The notes beneath the pieces are model-generated. The model was not told the origin of the DNA. It saw nothing but the letters and a program-made list of their open reading frames with translations, and made no database searches. Shown piece by piece: positions 34,927 to 42,625 of a stretch of 55,995 bases of DNA (the stretch's first letter is position 1; each line of letters begins with the position of its first letter). The DNA lies in NCBI GenBank assembly GCA_002309375.1, contig DBXK01000002.1, forward strand, positions 19,564 to 75,558, in the 5' to 3' direction. The translations under genes and the position numbers were made by a program. This stretch comes from Christensenella sp. UBA1214. GTDB taxonomy: Bacteria; Bacillota; Clostridia; Christensenellales; CAG-138.

Positions 34927-35832
34927 TTATTTACCGATGGGCAGCTTGAACATATCGCCGAGCTCGCGGTTGAATTCTTCCGGGTGGTACGGCGTTAGCC
35001 CGCCGCCGGGATAGAGCGTCAGCTCCGCTGCATAGAGTTTGTCCGTCGTTTCAAAGAAATCCACGCGGATGAACGGGAAGCCTTTGGAGAGCTTTCTTGC
35101 GATCTCCAGCATCTCATCGAAATGGAGCGGCTTTTCGACTTCGCAGTTCGGATGCTCGCCGTAGCGGACGTCCCTGCGATTCCAGTTGAGATCATAAAGC
35201 GAGATCTTTGAAAGCACGCCGGGGAAATGGTCGATCGCAACGTAGAAGCAATACGGTTCGCCGTCGAAACAGAAGATCTTGTAATCGTAAAGCTGGTCGC
35301 CGACCTGGGATTCGAACTTTTCTGCGATAACGCGGGGCTTTGCCGAAGCGTAAGCGACGCAGAAGGAATTCACCAGTGTATTATAGGGATCGAGCCAATC
35401 CTTAACTTCGGCAAAGAGCGCTTTTTTATCGATCTTGGACTTGTCCTTTATGATCTTGACGCCTTTGCCGTCGCCCATGATCGTGGATTTCAGCACGAAC
35501 GAATCCGGCAGTGAATCCCACGCGTTTTCAAACTCTTCATAGCTTTCAAAAACGTTATAAAGCGGGATCGTATAGCCTTCGCCGAGGCGCTCCTTAACGT
35601 AGTCCTTGAAGAGATATTTATCAACGAGCCGAAGCAGGTCGTCACGCTTATAAAAGAGCTTGTACCAAATGATTTTTTCGGTGAACAGCTTGGGATCGTT
35701 GATATCGAAATCATGGCCGTTCAGCTCCTTATACTAGGCCATTGCAGCCTTGACGCGTTTCTCTTCCGGCCATTTATCACGGCTTTTTGTGAATTTGCGT
35801 TTGATTGCGATCAATGTTTTCTGGAGTGACAT
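34927..35832 (-). pseudogene. TupA-like ATP-grasp ligase interrupted by an in-frame TAG
   Basis: From ATG 35832 the frame reads MSLQKTLIAIKRKFTKSRDK and on to KAAMA, meets TAG at 35736-35734 (codon 33), then continues for 268 codons with an intact family sequence: DINDPKLFTEKIIWYK, FVLKSTIMGDGKGVKI, QVGDQLYDYKIFCFDGEP and RVDFFETTDKLYAAELTLYPGGG. The core domain lies after the stop and is undamaged. It may be a recent pseudogene, a polymorphism, a consensus error, or a gene restarted after the stop. An out-of-frame ATG follows an AAGGAG just after the stop, but no good in-frame start does. TAG is a normal stop in this genome. Confidence 0.75.
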
Positions 35833-35850
35833 GGCTTTCTCCCCTTTATT

Positions 35851-36921
35851 TTACTTTCCGCAGTCCCGAAGGATCTTTTCGATATTTTCCCTGCCGAGCC
35901 TCTCGATCGTCCTTCCTTCCGCACGCAGATCGCGGCCGAGCGCGGCGCTTGCGATTTCAATGAGACCCGCAGCAACCGGTGTGGCGATATTCAAAGCTTT
36001 GCCGAGCGCTTCGAGCATGACTATGCCCTGCGGTACGTCCTCGGAGATATAGCGGGACTCAACGCTCGTCGGGCCCTTCGCCCTTGTGGGCATGCCCGCA
36101 TACCAGAAGAAGACTTCCTTCGCGTCGCGGTCGTCATCGAGGGAATTGCGGAATTTGCATGCTTCGACGTACGGGATGCGCGGAAAACCGAGGTGCTCCA
36201 GTACGTCCATTTTTTCCGCATCCAGCTTTTCAAGGATGCGCCAAACGGCGGGAGTGAATACCTCGTGGTACATGCAGTAATCGCCGTTCGTCTTTTCGAC
36301 CCGCGGGATGCTCATCACGGCGCCGACGGTATGGACGATCATATTCGGGTTATGCAGCGCGGTCTCGACAACGCTGTTCCAGTAAACGAGCGGGAAGCCG
36401 AGCTGATCAAGCACGGCGATCGCCTCTTCCCTGCGGCTCCTCGGGTAGATGCCGATCGGGTTGCGGACATTGCGGAAACCGACCTTGATCATGCCGGGCT
36501 GCCTGATGCGGCAGTCGATGAAGGAGCTCGTCGCCTCCGCGACGATAACGTCCTTTTTGCAGTGCTTGAGCACGTATGCCGTGGAAAGATAGCCGGGGTT
36601 TATGAGAAGGATCTGCCCGTCCTCAAGAAGCGGCGCAAGGCGCTCGATAACGCTTTCATGGTAGTTGGTCTGCACATAAATGATCACAACGGGACAGCCC
36701 TTAACGGCGGAAAGATCGCGTGTAACAAGAGCGATATCACCGCTTTTGAATTCGCCGAACTCATCCAGGGTCATATGCCCGGCGTTGTCGAGCAGATAGT
36801 TGAAATTATCATCGTGGATGGAAGTTGAAGTTTTGATGAGTGTGACCTCATGCCCGCGATAGGCAAGGTCCGTTGCGACGGCAGTACCGCCGTTTCCTGC
36901 TCCGACGACTGCAACTTTCAT
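35851..36921 (-). CDS. Octopine/nopaline-type (opine) dehydrogenase
   Basis: A 356-residue NAD(P)-dependent enzyme. The N-terminal Rossmann site is VAVVGAGNGGTAVATDLAYRG. The C-terminal helical domain carries ALHNPNMIVHTVGAVMSIPR, matching the conserved Asn-Pro...His region of the octopine/nopaline dehydrogenase family, in which a histidine helps catalysis. These enzymes reductively condense a 2-oxo acid with an amino acid to give a secondary amine dicarboxylate (an opine). Placed between ATP-grasp ligases in a glycan operon, its product may be an opine attached to the polymer rather than a free metabolite; that is inference. The gaps to both neighbours are 18 bp. Confidence 0.85.
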   Translation of the reverse strand: MKVAVVGAGNGGTAVATDLAYRGHEVTLIKTSTSIHDDNFNYLLDNAGHMTLDEFGEFKSGDIALVTRDLSAVKGCPVVIIYVQTNYHESVIERLAPLLEDGQILLINPGYLSTAYVLKHCKKDVIVAEATSSFIDCRIRQPGMIKVGFRNVRNPIGIYPRSRREEAIAVLDQLGFPLVYWNSVVETALHNPNMIVHTVGAVMSIPRVEKTNGDYCMYHEVFTPAVWRILEKLDAEKMDVLEHLGFPRIPYVEACKFRNSLDDDRDAKEVFFWYAGMPTRAKGPTSVESRYISEDVPQGIVMLEALGKALNIATPVAAGLIEIASAALGRDLRAEGRTIERLGRENIEKILRDCGK

Positions 36922-36939
36922 TTGTTGTCCCTCCGATAG

Positions 36940-38028
36940 TTAATTATTACTGTTCTTAAGCGTTTTATTGATGAATACGTCCTCCAGCACGCGCTCGGTC
37001 AGATCGCCGAAGGTCGGGCCGCAGGAATACTGATTCTGTCCCGGGTTGGTATTGAATTCGATCAGCACGGGCTCTGCTTCCGCGTTGATGCCGACGTCCC
37101 AGCCGATGATTTTGAAATGCGCAAGTTTTCTATGAAGCTCTTTGACCATTTCAACGGCTTTATCGTAGGCGGGAACGACGACTGAATCAAAGCGTATACC
37201 GTTCTGGTTCTCCTCCACCCACTCGGATTTTCTGTTGACGGCAAGTTTATTCAATCTTCCGTCCGGCATGATCGGGCAGGCGTAACCGCCGGCGCCGACG
37301 TTATCCACGCGTGAATTGCTCGCGCCGATGCGAAGGATCGAGGAAAGGATATAGACTTCACCCTCGAAAAGGAACGAAACGATACGAACGGTGTTGAGCG
37401 AGCTCGCGTTCAGTTCGGAGATCGCCGGATGCTGGCAAAGCACCTCCTGCGCGAGGAAATTGCAGCCCATCTCGTCGAATGCTTTGAGCATACCGTCGGT
37501 CGTCAATTCCTCGTCGTCGTAGAACTTGATCAGCCTTCCCTCTCCGCTGTCGATGGAGGGTTTGATCAGGAAGCGTTTATACTCGACGCAGCGTTTCGCC
37601 GCCTCTTCCTTTGTTATGATATTGTATTCGTTGTCGTAGAAAACGCCGGCGATGTTCGCGCAGACGGTATAGGGACGCTTCGCATCTGGGAACCAGATGC
37701 CGTGCTGGCATTTATCCTCGCCGAAGCGGCGGAACTGGATGTTGGAAAAATACGGAAGGATATCCTCGAACCACATATCATCGGGGATATAGCGCGGATC
37801 GACCTTCTTCGATTCGGCACAGTAGTTCTTGTACCAGATAATCTTCGGCTTCCTGCCGAACTGCTTCCAGTACGGAACGACGATCTCTTTATACTCTTTT
37901 TTGCAGTCCAGGCCGCCGTGCATGCGCTTGTTCCTGACCTTCGCTTTTTTGCGGTATTCGATGCCGCGGTATTTCTTTTCGACCCATTCGTAAAGATCGT
38001 CCCAGCGCTTTCTGAGTCCGCTCCTCAT
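36940..38028 (-). CDS. Sugar-transfer-associated ATP-grasp protein (ATPgrasp_ST, copy 2)
   Basis: A 362-residue ATP-grasp protein. Recognisable parts are KRFLIKPSIDSGEGRLIKF, LNASSLNTVRIVSFL, RVDNVGAGGYACPI and the metal/ATP-binding IGWDVGINAEAEPVLIEFNTNPGQ, together the ATPgrasp_ST pattern. The N-terminal 60 residues are basic. Its initiation codon shares one base with the stop codon of the ATP-grasp gene before it, so translation is coupled. Expected to form an ATP-driven amide bond; substrates unknown. Confidence 0.87.
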   Translation of the reverse strand: MRSGLRKRWDDLYEWVEKKYRGIEYRKKAKVRNKRMHGGLDCKKEYKEIVVPYWKQFGRKPKIIWYKNYCAESKKVDPRYIPDDMWFEDILPYFSNIQFRRFGEDKCQHGIWFPDAKRPYTVCANIAGVFYDNEYNIITKEEAAKRCVEYKRFLIKPSIDSGEGRLIKFYDDEELTTDGMLKAFDEMGCNFLAQEVLCQHPAISELNASSLNTVRIVSFLFEGEVYILSSILRIGASNSRVDNVGAGGYACPIMPDGRLNKLAVNRKSEWVEENQNGIRFDSVVVPAYDKAVEMVKELHRKLAHFKIIGWDVGINAEAEPVLIEFNTNPGQNQYSCGPTFGDLTERVLEDVFINKTLKNSNN

Positions 38029-38993
38029 TATTTTTCCCTCCTGATCATAACTTCATTGTATTTCATCATGTAAATTCCTTCATCGTAGGCGCCGATATTC
38101 TTTTCGTTCGCGATCCCCTTTAGGTTATTGAGTATCAGTTTCGTATGGTCGCAGCCGGCCTCGTATGCGTGCGGATAGCCGCCGCCGAAGCGCGGATTGA
38201 CCTCCGAAATGAAGTACTCGCCGCCGATATCGAAGATGTCGATGTCGATCTGGCCGCGGAAACCGGCGTCCTTCACGAAGCGCTCGATCAGATCGAAGAG
38301 CTTCGGATCCCTGAAGGAAACGGCCTTGTCCGTTTCGCCGGCGCGCATCTTGATTTTCTTTTTTGTGAAGATCGAAACGACTTCGCCGCTGACCGTGTCG
38401 ATATAGACGTCCGCGCCGATCTCCTGCCCGTTCAGGAATTCCTGGATCATCAATCCTTCCTCGTGCGCCGTCAGCAGCTCCACGGTTTCTTTGTCATAGA
38501 CCTTGTTGATGCTGATCGAAGCGCTGCCGCGGGCGGGCTTCACGAAAACGGGATAGCCGATCTCGCCGGCTTCGACGGTGCGGAAGAACTCATCCTTGTC
38601 CATCCAAGACCTTGCGCAGCGCCAGCCATGCTCCCGGAGCCAGAGATACATCTCGAATTTGTCGAGGGTCCGCTCGCAGAGCTCGTAGGAGCTGCCGATC
38701 ACGGTCGTTCCGAGCGCTTTGAAATCGGCCTCATGCTCGGCAAGAAGGCTTAGCTCAGGATCGATGAGGCTCAATACGCCGTCGATCCTTTCCTTTTTGC
38801 AGATATCGAAGATCACGTCGATATAGCCCGGTTCGCGCATCGCGGGCACGATATAGTGCCTGTCCGCTTCATAGATCGCGGGGGCGAGTTCGCTCATATC
38901 GGTCGCAATCACGCTGCCTTCGCCGGCGAATGCCTTTTTGAAGTATTGAACGACCTTGTTGCGCGTTCCGGCGCTGAGGATCAGAATATTCAT
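38028..38993 (-). CDS. ATP-grasp ligase, carbamoyl-phosphate-synthase-like
   Basis: A 321-residue protein with an N-terminal Rossmann-like domain (NILILSAGTRNKVVQYFK) and an ATP-grasp domain: GYPVFVKPARGSASI for ATP binding, and DIDIFDIGGEYFISEVNPRFGGGYP for metal binding. This is the short CarB-like form common in sugar and capsule gene clusters, where members join an amino acid or peptide to an amino sugar or another amino acid. It belongs to a different ATP-grasp branch than TupA and ATPgrasp_ST. Its start overlaps the GNAT/PLP gene by 4 bp (ATGA). Confidence 0.9.
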   Translation of the reverse strand: MNILILSAGTRNKVVQYFKKAFAGEGSVIATDMSELAPAIYEADRHYIVPAMREPGYIDVIFDICKKERIDGVLSLIDPELSLLAEHEADFKALGTTVIGSSYELCERTLDKFEMYLWLREHGWRCARSWMDKDEFFRTVEAGEIGYPVFVKPARGSASISINKVYDKETVELLTAHEEGLMIQEFLNGQEIGADVYIDTVSGEVVSIFTKKKIKMRAGETDKAVSFRDPKLFDLIERFVKDAGFRGQIDIDIFDIGGEYFISEVNPRFGGGYPHAYEAGCDHTKLILNNLKGIANEKNIGAYDEGIYMMKYNEVMIRREK

Positions 38994-40447
38994 TCGTCCG
39001 TCCTTTCGGTCACGTTGAGTCTTGCCATATCGTCGAAGAAAAGGGGCGTTCCTCCGGTATGGATGAAGAGGATGTTTTTCCCCGCGATACCGTTCTTTTT
39101 CAGGTAATCTTCCATTCCGGCAAACGCTTTGGCGGTATAGGTGCTGTCGAGCGGCACGCCGTATTCCGTCATTGCGCAGCGGATGGCCGCCATGATCTGC
39201 GAGTCGGAAGCGCCGTAGCCTTCGCCGGTATAATCGTCGATGAACACGGTCGTTTTTTCGATTTCCGCTTCATCGCACGCAAAGCTCTTTGCGGAAAGAT
39301 ACTCGCGCACGCTGTCGAGAACGACGTTCCTGCCCCGCGGGTTCTTCCTTGCGATGCTGACGCCGACGATATTCTCCGCGCCGCCGCTCATGAGCTTTCC
39401 GCAAATGAGGCCGGCCTGGGTCGTCCCGGTTCCGGAAGCGAAGAAGATGTAATCGAAACGGATACGCTTTTCGTTTTCATAAGCCGCGATCTCGTCATAG
39501 CAGCGGACATAGGCCTCTGTGCCGATGTTCCCGTGGCCGCCGCCGGGGATGAAATACGGCTTTCTGCCCTCCGCTTTGAGCTTTGCAAGTGTGTCCTTGA
39601 TCGTGTCATGGACCATCTCTACGGGCACGGTGATCAGCTTTGCACCGAACAGATCCATGAACCGGCTGTTGAAGGTCGGCTCGCTGACCTCCGAAGGCGC
39701 GATGACGATGCAGCTGATGCCGCGCCTCGCCGCCATATTCGAAACGATGCGGCAGTGGTTCGAATGGCTCGAACCGTAGGTTACGACGCAGTCGAAGCCG
39801 CCTTCATCGATCCTGTTAAAGAAGAGCTCGGCTTTTCTTGCCTTGTTGCCGCCGAAGCAGTACGGGATCAGGTCGTCGCGTTTGAAGAAAAGGCGGTTGT
39901 TCTGCAGTTCCCCCGCCTCGGCGACGGGCGTCTGCGGCTGATTCCTCAGCCAGTCCGCGCGGGTTATGCCGAGGGCATAGCGATCCGCCGGCGCGCCGTG
40001 GGAAACGACGTCCGCTTTAAGCAGGCCTTCGGTCTCAAAGCCGACGCGCGCAAAGAGCTTTTGCGCGGCGATATTGCCTGTTTCTGTGAAAAGATAGACC
40101 TTATTGAGACGCAGCTCGCGGAAAGCGTATTCGAGGATCAGCCGGCTCGCTTCCTTCGCGATCCCCTGCCCCTTCATTGCCTTCTCGCCCATTGAAACAT
40201 AGTATTCGGCCTTGCCGTTCTTCCTGTCGATCGAAAGCAGACCGATAAGGCCGACGGGTTCGCCGTCCGCCTCGATGACCATATCCGCGCGGTCCGTCCT
40301 GCCGCGGTTCTTTTCGAACCAGTTCAGGGTCTTTTCATATTCAAGCGGAAGGTCGTAATGGAGGAACCGGTTGTTTTCCGGATCGTTGATCCATTCGATC
40401 TTCTTCGCGATATCCTCTTTTTCAAACGGCCGGATCGATATTTTCAT
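38990..40447 (-). CDS. Fusion of GNAT acetyltransferase and PLP lyase (ACC deaminase/D-cysteine desulfhydrase-like)
   Basis: A 485-residue two-domain protein. Residues 1-150 form a GNAT domain similar to PseH/RimJ: IRPFEKEDIAKKIEWINDPE, EYYVSMGEKAMKGQGIAKEA for acetyl-CoA binding, and ARVGFETEG. Residues about 165-480 form a fold II PLP enzyme: FGGNKARKAELFF carries the PLP lysine, YGSSHSNHCRIVSNMAA follows the family's QSNH motif, and SGTGTTQAGLICG holds the PLP phosphate. In this family ACC deaminase gives 2-oxobutyrate and D-cysteine desulfhydrase gives pyruvate. The GNAT half could N-acetylate the amino sugar made by the aminotransferase; the lyase half could give a 2-oxo acid for the opine dehydrogenase. 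Start 40447 overlaps the previous gene by 26 bp; ATG 40468 is an alternative. Confidence 0.85.
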   Translation of the reverse strand: MKISIRPFEKEDIAKKIEWINDPENNRFLHYDLPLEYEKTLNWFEKNRGRTDRADMVIEADGEPVGLIGLLSIDRKNGKAEYYVSMGEKAMKGQGIAKEASRLILEYAFRELRLNKVYLFTETGNIAAQKLFARVGFETEGLLKADVVSHGAPADRYALGITRADWLRNQPQTPVAEAGELQNNRLFFKRDDLIPYCFGGNKARKAELFFNRIDEGGFDCVVTYGSSHSNHCRIVSNMAARRGISCIVIAPSEVSEPTFNSRFMDLFGAKLITVPVEMVHDTIKDTLAKLKAEGRKPYFIPGGGHGNIGTEAYVRCYDEIAAYENEKRIRFDYIFFASGTGTTQAGLICGKLMSGGAENIVGVSIARKNPRGRNVVLDSVREYLSAKSFACDEAEIEKTTVFIDDYTGEGYGASDSQIMAAIRCAMTEYGVPLDSTYTAKAFAGMEDYLKKNGIAGKNILFIHTGGTPLFFDDMARLNVTERTDE

Positions 40448-41066
40448 CGTTCTTGTTTCCCCTTGCATCGTCCAGTCGGCCGGCCTTGATCTCGCTTCCG
40501 ACCTGGATATCGGAGCGCTTCACGACCTTCGCAACGGTCTTGAAAAGGATCCCGACGTCCATTTTGAATGAGCATTTGCGGACGTATTCAAGGTCGTAGG
40601 CAAACCTCTGTTCCCAGGTATCGATCGCGTTCCTGCCGTTGATCTGCGCGAGGCCTGTGAGACCGGGGCGCACATCATGGCGATGATGCTCCTCCTCCGT
40701 ATAATAAGGGAGGTATTCGACAAGGAGCGGGCGCGGGCCGACGATCGCCATATTGCCGATCAGGATGTTGAAAAGCTCCGGCAGCTCGTCCAGCGAGGTC
40801 GAGCGCAGCAGGCGGCCGTATTTATTGAGGCGGACATCGTCCGGCAGAAGATTGCCGTCCTTGTCCTTTGCATTGGACATGGAGCGGAATTTGATCAGCC
40901 GGAAGAGCTTCTCGTTCTTCCCGGGGCGCGGCTGAGCGAAGAACGGATTGCCGCGCATCATGACCGCACCGATGATCATCAGAATGATGAACAGCGGCGA
41001 CAGCAGCCCGATCGCCAGAAAGCTGAGGAGAAAATCGAATACTCTTTTAAAGAATTTCGCGTACAT
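40422..41066 (-). CDS. PglC-like initiating phosphoglycosyl transferase
   Basis: A 214-residue bacterial sugar transferase of the small monotopic type. It has one re-entrant membrane helix at the N-terminus (KRVFDFLLSFLAIGLLSPLF), the RPGKNEKLFRLIKFRSM motif, the catalytic Asp-Glu pair in TSLDELPEL, and GPRPLLVEYLPYY with VRPGLTGLAQINGRN. It moves a phosphosugar from UDP-sugar to undecaprenyl phosphate and so starts the repeat unit. With the neighbouring PglE-like gene, the sugar is probably a diamino-trideoxy hexose such as a bacillosamine-type sugar. Confidence 0.93.
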   Translation of the reverse strand: MYAKFFKRVFDFLLSFLAIGLLSPLFIILMIIGAVMMRGNPFFAQPRPGKNEKLFRLIKFRSMSNAKDKDGNLLPDDVRLNKYGRLLRSTSLDELPELFNILIGNMAIVGPRPLLVEYLPYYTEEEHHRHDVRPGLTGLAQINGRNAIDTWEQRFAYDLEYVRKCSFKMDVGILFKTVAKVVKRSDIQVGSEIKAGRLDDARGNKNDENIDPAV

Positions 41067-41078
41067 CGAACCTGCTCC

Positions 41079-42383
41079 TTACATGAAACAGCGGTGGATG
41101 ATATCCACGATCACGTCGATCTGCTTTTCCGTGAGCTTATTATCGCTCGGCAGGCAAAGGCCGCGTTTGAAGATATCGGCTCCGACGTCCGTATGGACCG
41201 ATCCGGACGAGGGATTGATGCGGACCTTTGAATCGCTCGTCTTCGTTACGAAGCTGTGGAAACGGTAGATCGGCTGGAGGTGCATCGGCTTCCAGATCGG
41301 CCTGCCCTCGGCATTGAATGCGGCGAGCGCTTCGAGGATCTCCGTTGGGCAGCTCTTGCCGGGTTCGGTATTGAAGAGAGCTTCCTTTTCGCTTCTGACC
41401 TGGCGGCACATCGCTTCGTTGTCGATGATCATGCAGGAGAGCCAGAAATTCGGCTCCGTATTCATTTCATCATAGGGATTCATCTTTACGGGAAGATCCG
41501 AAAGTCCCTTTTTATAAAGCTCGTAATTATGCTTTTTCTGCTCGAGATGCTCCCATGCGTGGGGAAGCTGGCCGCGTACGATGCCGGCGATGATATTGCT
41601 CATGCGGTAGTTGTAGCCGAGCTCATCATGCTGGTACCAGGCTGCATCCTCGCGGGACTGAGTCGACCATTTGCGCGCCTGAGCCGCCCATGCTTCGTTA
41701 TTTGTGAGCAGCATGCCGCCGCTCGAACCGGTGATAAGCTTGTTGCCGTTCCAGCTGATCGCCGAAACATCGCCGAAGCAGCCGGTCTGCTTGCCCTTGA
41801 AGGTCGCAAGGATGGATTCCGCCGCGTCCTCCACGATCAGCGCATCGTGCTTTTTGCAGATCGCAACGAGTTCGTCCATCTTCGCGGGAGTGCCGTAAAG
41901 ATGTGCGATCACGACCATGCGTACGTCCGGATAGAGCTCGAACGCCCTCTCGAGCGCTTTGGGATCCATATTCCAGGTATCGTATTCGGCGTCGATAAAG
42001 ATCGCTTCGCCGCCCTCATAGGCAACGGGGTTGACCGATGCGCTGAAGGTCATATCCGAGCAGAAGACCCTCTGCCCTTCGAGCGTGCCGTGCCCTGCCG
42101 CAGGTCTGCCGTAGAGCATTTCGCCGCAGAGCTTGATCGCAAGATGCAGCGCCGCTGTTCCCGAGGAAAGCGCGACCGCATATTTACAGCCGATCAGCTC
42201 CGCCGTCAGCTTTTCCACCGCATTGATATTTGCACCGACAGTGGAGATCCAATTGGTCTGGATCGCTTCATCGACCCAGTACTGCTCCTCTCCGTGCACC
42301 GTCGGCGAAGAAAGCCAAAGCTTGTTTTCAAAAGGTTCGATCCCGGCAAATCTCGGGTCTTTCAGATACCTCATTCTGTCCAT
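41079..42383 (-). CDS. DegT/DnrJ/EryC1 sugar aminotransferase (PglE-like)
   Basis: A 434-residue PLP aminotransferase. It shows the substrate and PLP region LSSGTAALHLAIKL, the DMTFSASVNPVAYEGGEAIFID stretch, VEDAAES, and the PLP lysine in ISWNGNKLITGSSGGML. It converts a UDP-4-keto sugar to the 4-amino sugar using glutamate. It has the length and composition of PglE-type enzymes. It is the first gene of the glycan operon and has a long leader from the promoter at 42511-42539. ATG 42383 with GGAG eight bases upstream is chosen; a TTG at 42389 is possible. Confidence 0.92.
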   Translation of the reverse strand: MDRMRYLKDPRFAGIEPFENKLWLSSPTVHGEEQYWVDEAIQTNWISTVGANINAVEKLTAELIGCKYAVALSSGTAALHLAIKLCGEMLYGRPAAGHGTLEGQRVFCSDMTFSASVNPVAYEGGEAIFIDAEYDTWNMDPKALERAFELYPDVRMVVIAHLYGTPAKMDELVAICKKHDALIVEDAAESILATFKGKQTGCFGDVSAISWNGNKLITGSSGGMLLTNNEAWAAQARKWSTQSREDAAWYQHDELGYNYRMSNIIAGIVRGQLPHAWEHLEQKKHNYELYKKGLSDLPVKMNPYDEMNTEPNFWLSCMIIDNEAMCRQVRSEKEALFNTEPGKSCPTEILEALAAFNAEGRPIWKPMHLQPIYRFHSFVTKTSDSKVRINPSSGSVHTDVGADIFKRGLCLPSDNKLTEKQIDVIVDIIHRCFM

Positions 42384-42510
42384 CTTCAATTCTCCAGTTC
42401 AATTCAAGCTTACCGTCATTGTTTTCGCGGGGCGGATCCCTTTGAAGCCGTATCCAAAGCTGCGCTGACCTAAAAACGGCATACTTCGCCCATACGCAAA
42501 AACCCAATTT

Positions 42511-42539
42511 AGTATAGCATTTTCACAATAATATGTCAA
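42511..42539 (-). promoter_or_regulatory. Promoter of the 15.6-kb glycan operon
   Basis: Minus-strand TTGACA (42539-42534), 17-nt spacer, TATACT (42516-42511). Transcription starts near 42504, leaving a leader of about 120 nt before ATG 42383. No other convincing promoter or terminator is seen until 26832, apart from the small gaps noted. Confidence 0.88.
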
Positions 42540-42553
42540 CCTGCGGAACGCCG

Positions 42554-42583
42554 AAAAAGCTTTTTAAAATTGAAAAAAGCTTT
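42554..42583 (-). terminator. AT-rich hairpin after the unrecognised gene
   Basis: AAAGCTTTTT and AAAAAGCTTT inverted repeat around a short loop, with a further TT afterward on the minus strand. It has little GC, so it is a weak terminator candidate between the gene at 42626 and the glycan-operon promoter. Confidence 0.4.
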
Positions 42584-42625
42584 GCAGATTCAATATCTTC
42601 CACATTTCATAAATATTTGATCGTT

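Noticed and set aside
34927..35832. Pyrrolysine or other TAG recoding
   Set aside because: TAG ends the PBP gene normally, no pyl genes are in the window and the family has no conserved residue needing recoding at codon 33.
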